Below the pieces are notes generated by a model. That model saw only the letters and a program-made list of their open reading frames with translations. It was not told where the DNA came from and searched no databases. The position numbers and the translations under genes are program-made. Positions 9,218 to 20,306 of a DNA stretch of 64,000 bases are shown piece by piece. The stretch is from positions 176,941,330 to 177,005,329 of the forward strand of contig NC_066581.1 of the NCBI RefSeq assembly GCF_024323335.1. The letters run 5' to 3'. Source of the DNA: Lathyrus oleraceus. Its lineage: Eukaryota > Streptophyta > Magnoliopsida > Fabales > Fabaceae. Each line of letters starts with the position of its first letter. The first letter of the stretch is position 1.

Positions 9218-12185
9218 AGACGCTGGATTTGTAGGCTTCGGAGGAGATCAGAAAGGAAGGATCAGAGGCTCCGGAACTATTGGTAATGGTACTCTTCCCT
9301 CTATATCTGATGTCCTTTACGTAGAAGGATTGATGCATAACTTGTTATCCATAAGTCAATTAAGTGATAACGGTTATGATGTAATCTTTAATCATAAAAC
9401 ATGTAAAGCCATTAATCAGAACGATGGCTCTGTCCTTTTCACAGGCAAGAGGAAAAACAACATTTATAAAATTAATCTTTCTGATTTAAAAGAACAAAAT
9501 GTTAAATGTCTGATGTCTGTTCACAAAGATCAATGGATATGGCATAGACGCTTGGGCCACATTAGCATGAGGAAACTTTCTCAGCTAAATAAACTCGAGT
9601 TAGTCAGAGGCCTACCAAAACTGAAGTTTTCTTCAGATGCTCTGTGTGAAGCATGTCAGAAAGGAAAATTTTCAAAAACATCCTTTAAAAAGAAAAATGT
9701 TGTTTCTACCTCTAAGCCTCTAGAACTTCTCCACATTGACTTATTTGGCCCTGTGAAAACAGCATCAGTCAATGGAAAGAAGTATGGACTAGTCATTGTT
9801 GATGATTACAGTCGCTGGACATGGGTGAAATTCCTAAAGCACAAGAGTGAGTCTCACTCTGTATTCACTAGTTTCTGCTCCAAAGTGCAAAAAGAATTTG
9901 ATGCTAAAATTATTAGAGTCAGAAGTGATCATGGTGGAGAATTTGAAAACAAAGATTTTGAAGAATTATTTGACTCTAATGGAATATCCCATGATTTCTC
10001 CTGCCCTAGAACTCCACAACAAAATGGAGTTGTAGAAAGGAAGAATAGGACACTCCAAGAGATGGCCAGAACCATGATCAATGAAACTAATGTGGCAAAG
10101 CACTTTTGGGCAGAAGCTGTAAATACAGCTTGTTACATTCAGAATAGAATTTCTATAAGACCTATTCTGGAAAAGACTCCCTATGAACTGTGTAAAGGAA
10201 GAAAACCAAACATTTCATATTTTCATCCTTTTGGATGTTCTTGCTTTATTTTAAACACTAAAGAACATCTAAACAAGTTTGATTCCAAAGCACAGAAAGG
10301 TATTATGTTAGGATACTCAGAACGCTCTAAAGGCTACAGAGTATACAACACAGAAACCAAAATTGTGGAAGAATCAATTCATGTCAGATTTGATGATAAG
10401 CTTGACCCTGAAAAGTCAAAGCTAGTTGAAAATTTTGCAGATTTAGAAATCACTCTTGCAGGATCTGATAAAGTTCCAGAAGCAACTGTCAGTCAGAACT
10501 CTGAAGAAATAAAATCCCCAGATATCCCAAAGAAAGTTAAAAGTCGTATCAACGTATCTGAAGATTTGATTCTGGGAAACAAGGACGAACCTGTCAGAAC
10601 CAGATCTACCTTCAGGACCTCTGAAGATACTCCTCTGGGACTAGTGTCTCTGATTGAACCTACGTCATGTGATGAAGCACTTCAAGATAACGACTGGGTT
10701 TCTGCCATGCAAGAAGAACTAGATCAATTTTCAAAGAATGATGTTTGGGATCTTGTTCCTAAGCCCAGAGGCACTCACGTTATTGGAACCAGATGGGTAT
10801 TCAGAAACAAGCTGAATGAGAAAGGAGAAGTCGTCAGAAACAAAGCTCGACTGGTAGCTCAAGGTTATAGTCAACAAGAAGGTATTGACTATAATGAAAC
10901 CTTTGCTCCAGTCGCAAGGTTAGAATCTATTCGTCTTCTTGTATCTTTTGCTATTAATCATTCTATTAAATTATATCAAATGGATGTCAAGAGCGCATTT
11001 CTTAATGGTTATATTTCAGAAGAAGTGTATGTCAACCAACCTCCAGGTTTTGAAAATCCAAACTTTCCAGAACATGTTTTTAAACTTAAAAAATCTTTAT
11101 ATGGACTTAAACAAGCTCCCAGAGCTTGGTATGAACGTCTAAGTAATTTTCTTCTGGAACACAATTTCATCAGAGGGAAAGTTGATTCCACACTCTTCTG
11201 TAAGAACCTTAACAATGATCTCATGATATGCCAGATATACGTTGATGATATTATTTTTGGTTCAGTTAACGCCTCTGTTTGTCAAGAGTTCTCTGAGTTA
11301 ATGCAGGCAGAATTTGAAATGAGCTTAATGCAAGAATTAAAGTTCTTTCTGGGAATTCAAATTAACCAAACTTCAGAAGTTACATATGTTCATCAAAGAA
11401 AATATATTAAAGATGTTCTGAAGAAATTTGACATGGCAGACTGCAACTCTGCAAAAACTCCCATGCATCCAACATGCATCCTTGAAAAGGAAGAAGTAAC
11501 CAAAAAGGTTTGTCAGAAGCTCTATCGAGGTATGATAGGCTCTCTTCTCTATCTGACTGCTACTCGTCCTGATATTCTCTTTAGTGTCTGTCTCTGTGCC
11601 AGATTCCAATCAGATCCTAGAGAATCTCATTTAACAGCAGTTAAGAGAATTCTTAAGTATCTGAAAGGAACTCCTAACCTGGGCCTGATGTATGAGAAAA
11701 CATCAGAGTATAGACTTTCCGGGTACTGTGATGCAGATTATGCAGGAGATAGATTAGAACGAAAAAGCACATCTGGAAATTGCCAGCTTCTGGGAAACAA
11801 TCTGATATCCTAGGCTAGCAAGAGACAGTCAACTATTGCTCTATCTACTGTAGAAGCATAATATATCTCAGCATCACTGTGCACAACTCAGATGCTCTGG
11901 ATGAAAAATCAGTTAGAAGATCCGCAAATCTTCGAGAGTAACATTCCTATCTTCTGTGATAATACTGCTGTCATTTGTCTAAGTAAGAATCCCATTCTAC
12001 ACTCCAGAGCTAAACACATTGAAATAAAACATCATTTTATCAGAGACTATGTTCAGAAAGGGATAGTAACATTGAAGTTCATTGATACAGATCATCAATG
12101 GGCAGATATCTTTACTAAGCCTCTAGCTGAAGATAGATTTCTCTTTATCTTAGAAAATCTGAACATTCAAAATTGCCCAGAATGA
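9099..12185 (+). pseudogene. pol: SIRE Pol: protease, integrase, RT, RNase H (two nonsense codons)
   Basis: Copia-order enzymes. Counting from 9099 (TTG, an arbitrary open-frame start), the protease DSG is at residues 20-22, the integrase zinc motif is H149, H154, C183, C186 and the DD35E triad is D214, D277, E313. RT contains YVDD at 714-717 and RNase H follows. The frame is broken in RNase H by TAG at 11811-11813, where family members have Trp in an ISWASK motif, and by TAA at 11859-11861, where a conserved Glu is expected. Beyond these the same frame stays open to TGA at 12183-12185 and keeps the ADIFTKPL motif. Protease, integrase and RT look intact; RNase H would be truncated. How pol is expressed from the gag frame is unclear. 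Confidence 0.93.
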
Positions 12186-12662
12186 AGTGTGGCTCTGAAA
12201 ATGTAAAATGAGACTCTGACATAAACAAATGTGTTTCTGCCTCTGACTCTGATACTTCTACCAAGTTAAGAAGATATCTGAGTTAGAAATCTCCAGGAAC
12301 CAATCCTTTGGTATTCCTGAAGATCAGATACATCAACACGTGGAGCACTTAGCGTCTAACTTTAGAACTTCTAGACAGCTGTCCAGAAGAAATTCAAAGG
12401 TCAGACGATTGAGATCTCCTCGAGCAGTGTGCATACTGTTGGGATTAGACCCTCATTAATGAGCCTTAATCATGTCTCCCCCCAAGCGTGCTAACTTGAT
12501 TCTTGTGCTAACGCTGGAATGTGTGTCGTTTTGCATGTGTTTTCATTTAGGGTATTTAAACACTTTTCTCACATTTCACACACTTATCACTCTCACTCAC
12601 TCTCAAACCCTCTCTGAAGCGTCTCTCAAAACTCTTCATCTTCATCTCCTTCGTCTTCAACT
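12186..12662 (+). other. SIRE spacer between pol and ORF3
   Basis: About 480 bp without a credible gene. It ends in a pyrimidine-rich stretch (CTCTCAAACCC, TTCATCTCC) before the ORF3 ATG. That would suit a splice acceptor or leader for a subgenomic ORF3 message, though I see no decisive splice pair. A 117-codon frame at 12472-12825 overlaps ORF3 and is taken as a shadow. Confidence 0.6.
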
Positions 12663-15110
12663 ATGGATGCTCAACAACAACAAGTTTTCAACTTTTCTCA
12701 ACAAATGGAATCCAACGCCACTGCCCAAAGTTCAAGCATTCCAACTCCTACGGTTACAGGCGTTTCCATTACTCCAGTATACAAGGAACCCCATGTTCTT
12801 GATCGTCAACCTCATATCAACTTAGCAACTCCCTTTGAGGGACTGGATGTGTTATGTGAAACACTGGTGGACTTTGACAACATGAGGAGAAATGGAGTAG
12901 ATCTTACTGAAGAACTCCGTATACAAGGGTGGGGAAACTACTTCCAAAGGCTGTATGGCCCTGTTTACCCAAACCTCATCAAAGAATTCTGGAGATTTGC
13001 TGATGCTGATGACCATTTCATCGTCTCCTTCGTATTGGGGGTAAAGATAGTGATTACTGAAAAGTCAATTGCTTCTTTACTGAACATGGAGAAAGATGGG
13101 GGAAAAAGGATTTACAACATCAACCCTAGGTCAAGGCTCATTGCTGAAGAAATCAATCCAACCATCTTCAAACTCAACACTGAAGGAAATCCTTCAAAGA
13201 ACAAAGAACTTCATCAGAACCTCCGAGTATGGCTCAAGATCATTCTGGGAACCATTCATCATCGCCCAGCATCAAACTCCTCTGACTACATCAATGCAGA
13301 TCAGAAGTGCATTCTGTATTGCATTCACAAGGGTATAAAGATCTGCCTTCCTGCACTTCTCTTCAGATACCTCAGAGACTCTGTGAGGGAAACCAGAAAC
13401 AACATGAAGCCCAGATCCTACATCCCTCTGGGAAGGCTTATATCTGATGTTTTCATTGAGAATGGGTTGGTGGATCATCTGGAGAAGAACAGACTGATGG
13501 ATGATCTGGCTATAGATACTGGGAAGCCTCTGAACGCCAGAAATCTCAAGAGTATGGGAATTCTGAAGAAGATTCAAGTCAGACCCACTATGGATACCTC
13601 CTGGGATGCCTTGAAATATCAGAGGAAGCTGCCCCATGGTCTTGCAAGGTTCTTCAAGAATGAACCTGTAGATGCAATCCTCCACTACATGCAACGGCTG
13701 AAGGATGAAGGAGTCGACATATCTGACTTCAGATTGGACGACTGTCTGGACTCAGAAGAAGATTTTGTCAGATTTAAAAGAGGTCCCCCTAAGAATAAAT
13801 CTTCAAAGGCAAAGAGAGCAAGAATAGGAGAAACTTCTGGGACCAGATCTCCAGCGCCTCTGCAAGAAACTACTGGTATGTCTGCTCCCTTTATTCCCTC
13901 TGAACACATTTTGGCTTCTTCTTCTAATCCTCTCCCAACACCACCCATATACACAACTTCTGAAACCCCACCTTCAACAACCAGAACCTCTGAACCTCGA
14001 CCAAAATTTAATCTTGCTCATACAACACTACCTTTATCTGAAGCTGAAGAACTGAACCAAATCAGTTCCTCTTCATCTTCAGCCCCAAAATCACCTCCAT
14101 ACCTTATCCTCTCCTCAGATCCAGAAAACTCTGACCCTAGCTCTCCAACATTAGCCCAACTTCAGGCTCTAAACCACACCTCTCAACAACCACAACAACC
14201 TCCACTTGAATCTGAAGCAACTTCACCTCCCCCAGAACAAACCACCAACATCCCTTCTGACGACCAACCTTCTGAAACTCAACCCTCTGACCTCCACACC
14301 TCTGATATCACCCCTCCAAACACCTCCGCTGAACCTGAACCTGAAGCTGAAACTGAATCTTTAGACTTAAACCCTCTTTACGCTTCACCCCAAAGATCTG
14401 AACCTCAACCTGAAGCAGAATCTGAACCTCTCACATTAAATCTCAGCCCTCCAACATCTTCACCTCAAACCTCTGAACCAAACCTTTCTGTACCTACCCT
14501 TGAGGAAGCCATAATGCTGGTCGCAGGGGCTTCAGTACAAAAGGTCAAGTCTCTGACCACTAACTCTGAAGTCAGTGATGATCCTGACTCTGTAAGGACA
14601 CACTGGAACAGAGTCATTGGCTGGATGACCTCTGAGGCTTTTAGACTGAAGAACATCTCTGAACAAGTCAGAAATGGCTACATCAGAGATGCTGAGGCAA
14701 GACTCCAGGAAAGACTTGCAAGAGAAGCTGAAGCTAGAAGGCTAGAGGAAGAGAGATTGGCAAAGGAAGCTGAAGAAGCAGCTAGAAAGCTGGAAGAAGA
14801 AAGAGCAAGGGAAGCTGAAATCCTAAGGATAAAGGAAGCTGAAGCTAAAGCTCTGGCTGATGCTGCTGCTGCTGCCGAAGCTGAAGCACAAGCTGTTGCT
14901 GAAGCGCAGGCTGCTGCTGAAGCACAGCAGGCTCTGACTCAGGGGGAGTCCTCCTTTGTTGTTCCCATGGTTCTCCAGACTCTGGAAGAACTGAAGAAAG
15001 ATCAGAAGGAACTCCGGGCCAGAATGGATAAGCAAGACACTGTCAACGACAACATTCAGAACATGTTGGCTATGTTGCTTCAGAGAATGCCTCCTCCTCC
15101 GAACCCTTAG
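12663..15110 (+). CDS. SIRE third ORF ('env-like' position), 815 aa
   Basis: An intact 815-residue ORF where SIRE elements carry the so-called envelope-like gene. I see no signal peptide and no clear membrane-spanning segment. Residues about 55-300 form a globular domain (blocks LYGPVYPNLIKEFW, VKIVITEKSIASLL, PLGRLISDVFIENG) that resembles the 'putative plant transposon protein' family, as I recall it. Residues about 385-610 are low-complexity Pro/Ser/Glu-rich. About 670-765 is a strongly charged Ala/Glu/Arg coiled coil, followed by a second helix and a PPPPNP end. A nuclear or particle-associated accessory protein seems likelier than a fusion glycoprotein; the function is unknown. Confidence 0.85.
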   Translation: MDAQQQQVFNFSQQMESNATAQSSSIPTPTVTGVSITPVYKEPHVLDRQPHINLATPFEGLDVLCETLVDFDNMRRNGVDLTEELRIQGWGNYFQRLYGPVYPNLIKEFWRFADADDHFIVSFVLGVKIVITEKSIASLLNMEKDGGKRIYNINPRSRLIAEEINPTIFKLNTEGNPSKNKELHQNLRVWLKIILGTIHHRPASNSSDYINADQKCILYCIHKGIKICLPALLFRYLRDSVRETRNNMKPRSYIPLGRLISDVFIENGLVDHLEKNRLMDDLAIDTGKPLNARNLKSMGILKKIQVRPTMDTSWDALKYQRKLPHGLARFFKNEPVDAILHYMQRLKDEGVDISDFRLDDCLDSEEDFVRFKRGPPKNKSSKAKRARIGETSGTRSPAPLQETTGMSAPFIPSEHILASSSNPLPTPPIYTTSETPPSTTRTSEPRPKFNLAHTTLPLSEAEELNQISSSSSSAPKSPPYLILSSDPENSDPSSPTLAQLQALNHTSQQPQQPPLESEATSPPPEQTTNIPSDDQPSETQPSDLHTSDITPPNTSAEPEPEAETESLDLNPLYASPQRSEPQPEAESEPLTLNLSPPTSSPQTSEPNLSVPTLEEAIMLVAGASVQKVKSLTTNSEVSDDPDSVRTHWNRVIGWMTSEAFRLKNISEQVRNGYIRDAEARLQERLAREAEARRLEEERLAKEAEEAARKLEEERAREAEILRIKEAEAKALADAAAAAEAEAQAVAEAQAAAEAQQALTQGESSFVVPMVLQTLEELKKDQKELRARMDKQDTVNDNIQNMLAMLLQRMPPPPNP

Positions 15111-15518
15111 GCACTTAGGATTTTGTTGCTTTGCTTTCCTTGTTTCTGATGTTTTGTTTCTTTTTGCCTCTGTTGCTTTGCTTTTTCTATGAATACAATG
15201 TTTTTCTCTTAACTTTTATTTCTGCTATGTCTTTTTGATTCTGACAAAAAGGGGGAGAAGTCATTAATAGCTCTGATGAAAATATTGTCTAAATACCTTA
15301 AGCATTCTGCAACATATTTTTCTTAAAAATAAATTTATCTAACCTGGACTTAAGAAATTGCAGAAGGTATCAAGAAACCTCTTTACTTAGAAGCTCTGGT
15401 AAGAACTTCTGAACTCCCTAGCACTATCTCAGGGGGAGCTCTTGTCTATCTGATCTGATATTTTATATGTTTCATCTGCTAATTAAGATTGTTTTGTCAT
15501 CATCAAAAAGGGGGAGAT
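15111..15518 (+). other. SIRE 3' UTR with two polypurine tracts
   Basis: The plus-strand priming tract adjoining the 3' LTR is AAAAAGGGGGAGA at 15505-15517, one base before the LTR TG. An identical core lies upstream at 15246-15258, and a shorter GGGGGAG occurs at 15432-15438. No ORF is seen. Confidence 0.8.
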
Positions 15519-16610
15519 TGTAAGAACAAAAATTGTTCTACAACAGATTCCATGATTTTGATGATAACAAAGGATGAAACCAAAAATGGCACCCTAACAA
15601 AAAGTTTCTAAGTATGCAGGGTTCTAAAGAAAGAAGGAAGAGATCTGATGATGTCATCAGATACAGAACCAGATCAGATACAAATTATCAGAAGATAAGA
15701 AACATCTGAAGTAGAAACACGTTCAAAGAAAGCCTAACTCTGAGCAAAACAGCAAAATAATAGAAGCATCTAAACAAGAAGTACGCTCTAGAAGTTCTGA
15801 CTCTGAACAATGGTATGTCAAACTCCAGAAGCTCTCAGCGTTATCTGAAGAAACCATCAGAACTCCAAAGAGATCAACATCAGAAATTAGATAGCAAGAT
15901 TCCAAGATTCTCAGATACACGAAGACTCTGATCATGGAATTACTAAATAAAAGAAAAGTAACGTTAACGTCAAGTAAAGATTTGCAAATGGATTTCCTAA
16001 ATACAGAAAGAGACGTTAATCTCCAATTTCAATAAAGAAGGTACTATATGTGGTAAGTAGTCATTTCAAGGAGAGAAAGTCATTCTGACAAGAAGCTATT
16101 TAAGTTATGGCATAAATTCATTTTATTATCCATCAGTTTCAACTACTACCTCACTGATATATAAAATGGGCTGCAATCAACATTGAAGACACAAGCAAGA
16201 AAAATACTGAAACATCAACGCATACAAAAACATTCTTACTCTTCAATCTTCACGAAGCTGTTGCTTGAAACGTGAAACATCTTGTTCTTACTGTTGTAAT
16301 ATTCGCTTATCTTAGAAGCACTCTAGATTACATAAGTTTTATCTTTGTTGTATTTCCTCAAGTGACTCTGTGTAGTCTGTATACTTGAGAGGACTAAGAG
16401 ATCTTTCTCTTAGATGTTGTTTGTAATCAATCTTTCAAGATTAGTGGATTAAGTCCTTGTTGAAGGCGAAATCACCTTGGCCGGGTGGACTGGAGTAACT
16501 TTGTGTTATAAGCGAACCAGTATAAAATTCCTTGTGTGATTTTCATTTTTGAAAAAGCGCTTATTTTCCAAAACAATTCAAACCCCCCTTTCTTGTTTTT
16601 CTCACCTTCA
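15519..16610 (+). repeat. SIRE 3' LTR
   Basis: 1092 bp, the partner of 6241-7332. Differences by eye are substitutions only (11), for example two adjacent changes near 15956-15957. GACAT follows at 16611-16615. Confidence 0.97.
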
Positions 16611-16615
16611 GACAT

Positions 16616-19450
16616 CGCGTCACGTGCCTACGTATCTCATCTGAACATGAGAATCAGAGTTGTCGTAGTTCGACTAACTAGGGGTTAAGGATTGCCATCT
16701 GAACATGGACTTACAAAAGAGGACACTAGCTATGTCAAAGGAAAGTGGGCAATGTGTTCAACGTCCTAGCAGTAGGTGTCGCAGCTCGCTGAATCGAGTC
16801 TTAGGAAGTTACCTCTTTGCAATAGAACGAATTGACATGCCACAAGATCGGAGACGCACAAAAGGTCTAAAAGTTGGGAAGCTCTGCCCTAGAGTTATCA
16901 TGCAATATGGACTTATGTGTTAGGATTTACATAAGGGAACATCTACCTAATATTAGCATGCAAATAATAAGGGAATTCTACCTATGTTATCATACAAAGG
17001 GTTCTACCTAATGGGTGCTACCTAAACGGAACAAGAGTCGACGGATGGAGCAAGGAAAGGAGCCACGGATAAGGGTAGATGGCGATGCCGGAGGCAATAT
17101 ACTTACAGGTAGATGGCGATGCCTAAGGCAATCGACTTACAAGAGGATGGATGAATATGTGTTGGTTCTGTTAAGTTTTGAAAATGATTACTCGACGTTG
17201 ATCGAGCTTTTGATCTTATTTTGAAATGATTATCGGATGTTCGTTTTAATTATTGAATTAACAGATGAATAAAGAATGAAAGAAATAAACATCATACACT
17301 TCATGGGAGAGGGGTACATTTGTTATGAATGGGGATTGTTCATGGCAATCAAATAATAAGAATATATGCCTCATACATCATACAAGTAGGCAGCAGTTAT
17401 CAATCGAATCAGATAAGTAAACAGGAATATAGCCAAGGTATGAAATAATGGAGTGTTAAACAAGGTATGGGATGTATGAACATGTTAAACAATCAAGCAA
17501 TCAGGAAATGAGGTAAGGACCAAATAAAATCAAGGTAAAAGGCCTCTAATACATGGCATATATGATGAATAATGGAGGATCAAAAGATATCTTCAATTGC
17601 CATAAGCAATCCCTAAGTCAAACATCGATCATAAAGAACTCAACTGAAAATTCAAGTCAACTTAAAAAATAACAAATAAATAGCAAATTAATCAAGAAAA
17701 TTATGAAAAATTAAACTAAATAAGGTGGGGTCAGGACATCATCATCCCCCAAAAATATTTTAAAAATAATGAAAATTGGCACGTGAATTAATTTAAACAA
17801 AATATAGGTCAAACCAAAAGTCAATTAATAAGACTAGGTTAGAAATAAATCAAGAATAAATAGTAAATTAATCAAGAAAATTATGAAACATTAAACTAAA
17901 TAAGGTGGGGTCAGGACATCATCATCCCCCAAAAAGATTTTAAAAATAATGAAAATAGGCAAGTGAATTAATTAAAATAAAACAGAAGTCAAATTAAAAG
18001 TCAACCAACCAAACTAGGTCAAAAGTAAATCCAAAATAAATTGAAAATGCAAAATAAAATTCCAAGAAAAGGTCAGGTTGTCCATGAGACAGTGGTCAAT
18101 CTTCATCCCAAAAATCAAATGCTAACAATAATTATAAGTCATAAAAATAAAATCAATAAAAAAGGTGTGTTAAAATGGACCATTTAGAATAAATAATTAA
18201 AACAAAATATTAATATTAAAAAAATACGAAAATAAAAATTATATAAAATTAAATAAAACGCTAAGAAAAGTGAAAAGTATTTTGGGTAATTTTATGGACA
18301 AAGAAAATATTTTAAATATGAAAAAGAAATATGAAAATGGAAGGATTAATGGTGATGAACATGGTAAGCAAACGTAGATATATCAAAACATGGCCATGGA
18401 AGAGATGATTACCTAATGGAAAATAGAAGTGGAATAGAATCTGATATGTGATGAAGCTTTGCCTCCTTTTCGCCAAATTCCAATGCTCCTTTAGGATTAG
18501 GGTTTCAGCTTCTTAAATAGGGTGGATTAGGTGTTCTCATGGGCTTTTTAATTAGTGATTTATCCATAAGAATAAAAGTGTGAACTGAGATGTAAAATAT
18601 TGTTATTTTGGGCAAAACTTAAGTGAATGGATGTCCAATGCATGTTCAAATAAGGTAAAAAAACGGGACTGGTTTGTGCAGCATGCTTAGAAAATCTGAT
18701 TGGGCCAGCCAGACCCAAAATCTGCCTAGAAAATCAAGTCATGGTGCCCACTTTAAATGAATGTATCTCTCAAACCATGGATCCAAATGAGATGATTCCA
18801 AAAAGATGTGAAAGAGTACATGGCAAGGTACAATTGTTGTGAAGAAAGTATTTTCAAATAATGCCTTGAAGTGCAAGAATTTTGAAGATAATGTCTTGAC
18901 AAATTTTGAAGATTTTGGACTTAGAAATTTTTCTAAGTGTCCTAAAAAAATGTCTCACTTTGACTAAGCATAAATTTCTCAATTCTAATCCAAATGGAGC
19001 GAACTTTATATCTCTAGAAAGCTTGGAACAATAGGAACAACTTTCATGTTGGAGAAATTTTCAAATGGAGCTTTTATCTTGATGCAAAATAGGCTTAAAG
19101 TGAGTGCAACGATCATGAAAACTTGCCCTAAATGGAAAGTCAACCATTTCCAAATTAAGTAACTTTTCACATGTGGGCGAGCCTAGGCATGGATTTTGAG
19201 ATTCCACTCTCAAAATGTCAGGAGTTGACTTTTCTGGCCCCACAGTTGACTTTTCCCAAACTGTCTGATTCCCGATTCCATTGATCAATTGAAGCACTTC
19301 TAGCTCAAATAAAGAGCTGATTTTTTGTATGTAGACCCTGGTGTTCATATGGAGGGCCATGGAAAATAGTTTCACCCAAAGAATCAGAAATAAACTGATT
19401 TTATATCAAACCCTAGTTTTAAGGCAAAATGATTAGGAACTGATTGCACT
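16616..19450 (-). repeat. Ogre-A 5' LTR, outer part (end approximate)
   Basis: Continuation of the LTR split by SIRE. It opens with the third CTACG hairpin unit (16628-16668). Further on it is AT-rich, with CCTATTTAAG on the minus strand near 18508-18520 as a possible TATA box. Bases 19000-19440 look like LTR U3. I could not find a clean TG...CA end or duplication, so the right boundary is uncertain by about 150 bp. No gene is seen in this 2.8 kb. Confidence 0.6.
17676..18035. repeat. 180-bp tandem duplication in Ogre-A LTR
   Basis: Two diverged copies with a 180-bp period. For example, TAGCAAATTAATCAAG at 17681 matches TAGTAAATTAATCAAG at 17861, and GGGGTCAGGACATCATC appears in both. Confidence 0.8.
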
Positions 19451-19588
19451 GATTGCCAATGGATCTTTCTGAGATATCTGTGAATCTTCCTAGGCGAAGA
19501 TGCCTCTCTAATCATTACATGGATGACCTCCTCTCTAATCACATTTTAGCCTGCACAAATAGAGTAATACAATCTAATGTCGTAACAT

Positions 19589-19858
19589 TTGTCCATTCAA
19601 GATTCCAACTTTGAGGCCTTTTCTTCATACGTGAATAAGGCATTGATGTCCTTACGCACTGATATAAATGCAAATCATGAAGCCATTTTGGCCAGAATTA
19701 ATCACATTATTTATGCACATGAGGATGATTCTCATCGTTATGAGATTTTCTACAGGGAGATGTGTGATGTTATAAATCTCAATACCACAATGAAGGGCAG
19801 AGCTGGAAAAGGGGTGCACCAAGAAGACGTGGGAGAAGATAAATTGGTGTTTGAATAA
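19589..19858 (+). pseudogene. ORF3 C-terminal remnant of fragment X
   Basis: About 89 residues, mostly helical and polar (SSYVNKALMSLRTDINANHEAIL, a coiled-coil-like pattern), ending in an acidic tail. There is no ATG; the frame opens after a stop just upstream at 19583-19585. Its position before the polypurine tracts matches the third ORF of SIRE-type elements. No enzymatic motif is present. It is a truncated relic. Confidence 0.5.
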
Positions 19859-20285
19859 TGTGTTATAAGATTGGTCTAGTGGTGTCCAGTTATGTTTGGT
19901 ATCTTGTATCTTTATACATTTTGTTAATTCATGTTTGGTGTCTTTATGCATGTGCATTTTGGATTATGGGTTGTTTGGCTCTTGGTTTATGAATTAACAA
20001 TGGATCTTTAACTGTTTGGATTTAGACAATGGTTGTTGTATTAAGTACTTATAGTTATTATTTTTGTTGTGTTGTTTATTTAGTTTGTGTGTTATTATAC
20101 ATGTTGTATATATGTGAGCATATTTCTTATCTTTGCAAACTGTCTTTGTATTCTCTAGTCTATATATGTGATAATTCTAATTGTGTGATTGGTCTCTTTT
20201 GGATGTTGTCAAAGGGGGAGAATTATGATGCACACATTAAGGAGGAGCTTTCCATGACCAAGAACTCAATTGTCTCAAGTTTTGA

Positions 20286-20306
20286 CATCATAAAAAAGGG
20301 GAAGTA
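20286..20306 (+). other. Polypurine tract of fragment X
   Basis: A-run plus GGGGAAG directly before the LTR TG at 20307. A second tract, CAAAGGGGGAGAA, lies upstream at 20210-20222, the same doubled arrangement as in the complete SIRE. Confidence 0.6.

Larger units (their letters stand above)
6241..16610 (+). mobile_element. Complete SIRE-type Ty1/copia retrotransposon
   Basis: Two 1092-bp LTRs (6241-7332 and 15519-16610) begin TGTAAGAAC and end CTTCA. They are flanked by the 5-bp target duplication GACAT (6236-6240 and 16611-16615). Internal order is Met-tRNA primer site, gag, pol in copia order (protease, integrase, RT, RNase H), a third ORF and a polypurine tract. By eye the LTRs differ at 11 positions with no net length change, about 1%, so the insertion is recent. 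Pol carries two nonsense codons, so this copy is not autonomous. Confidence 0.97.

Noticed and set aside
7521..11609. Short ORFs on both strands within SIRE gag and pol
   Set aside because: They are shadows of the recognised gag and pol frames, with no domains of their own.
19451..19560. A precise Ogre-A LTR/fragment X junction
   Set aside because: GATGCCTCTCTAATC at 19500 faintly resembles the Ogre polypurine end, but no TG...CA boundary or duplication could be matched.
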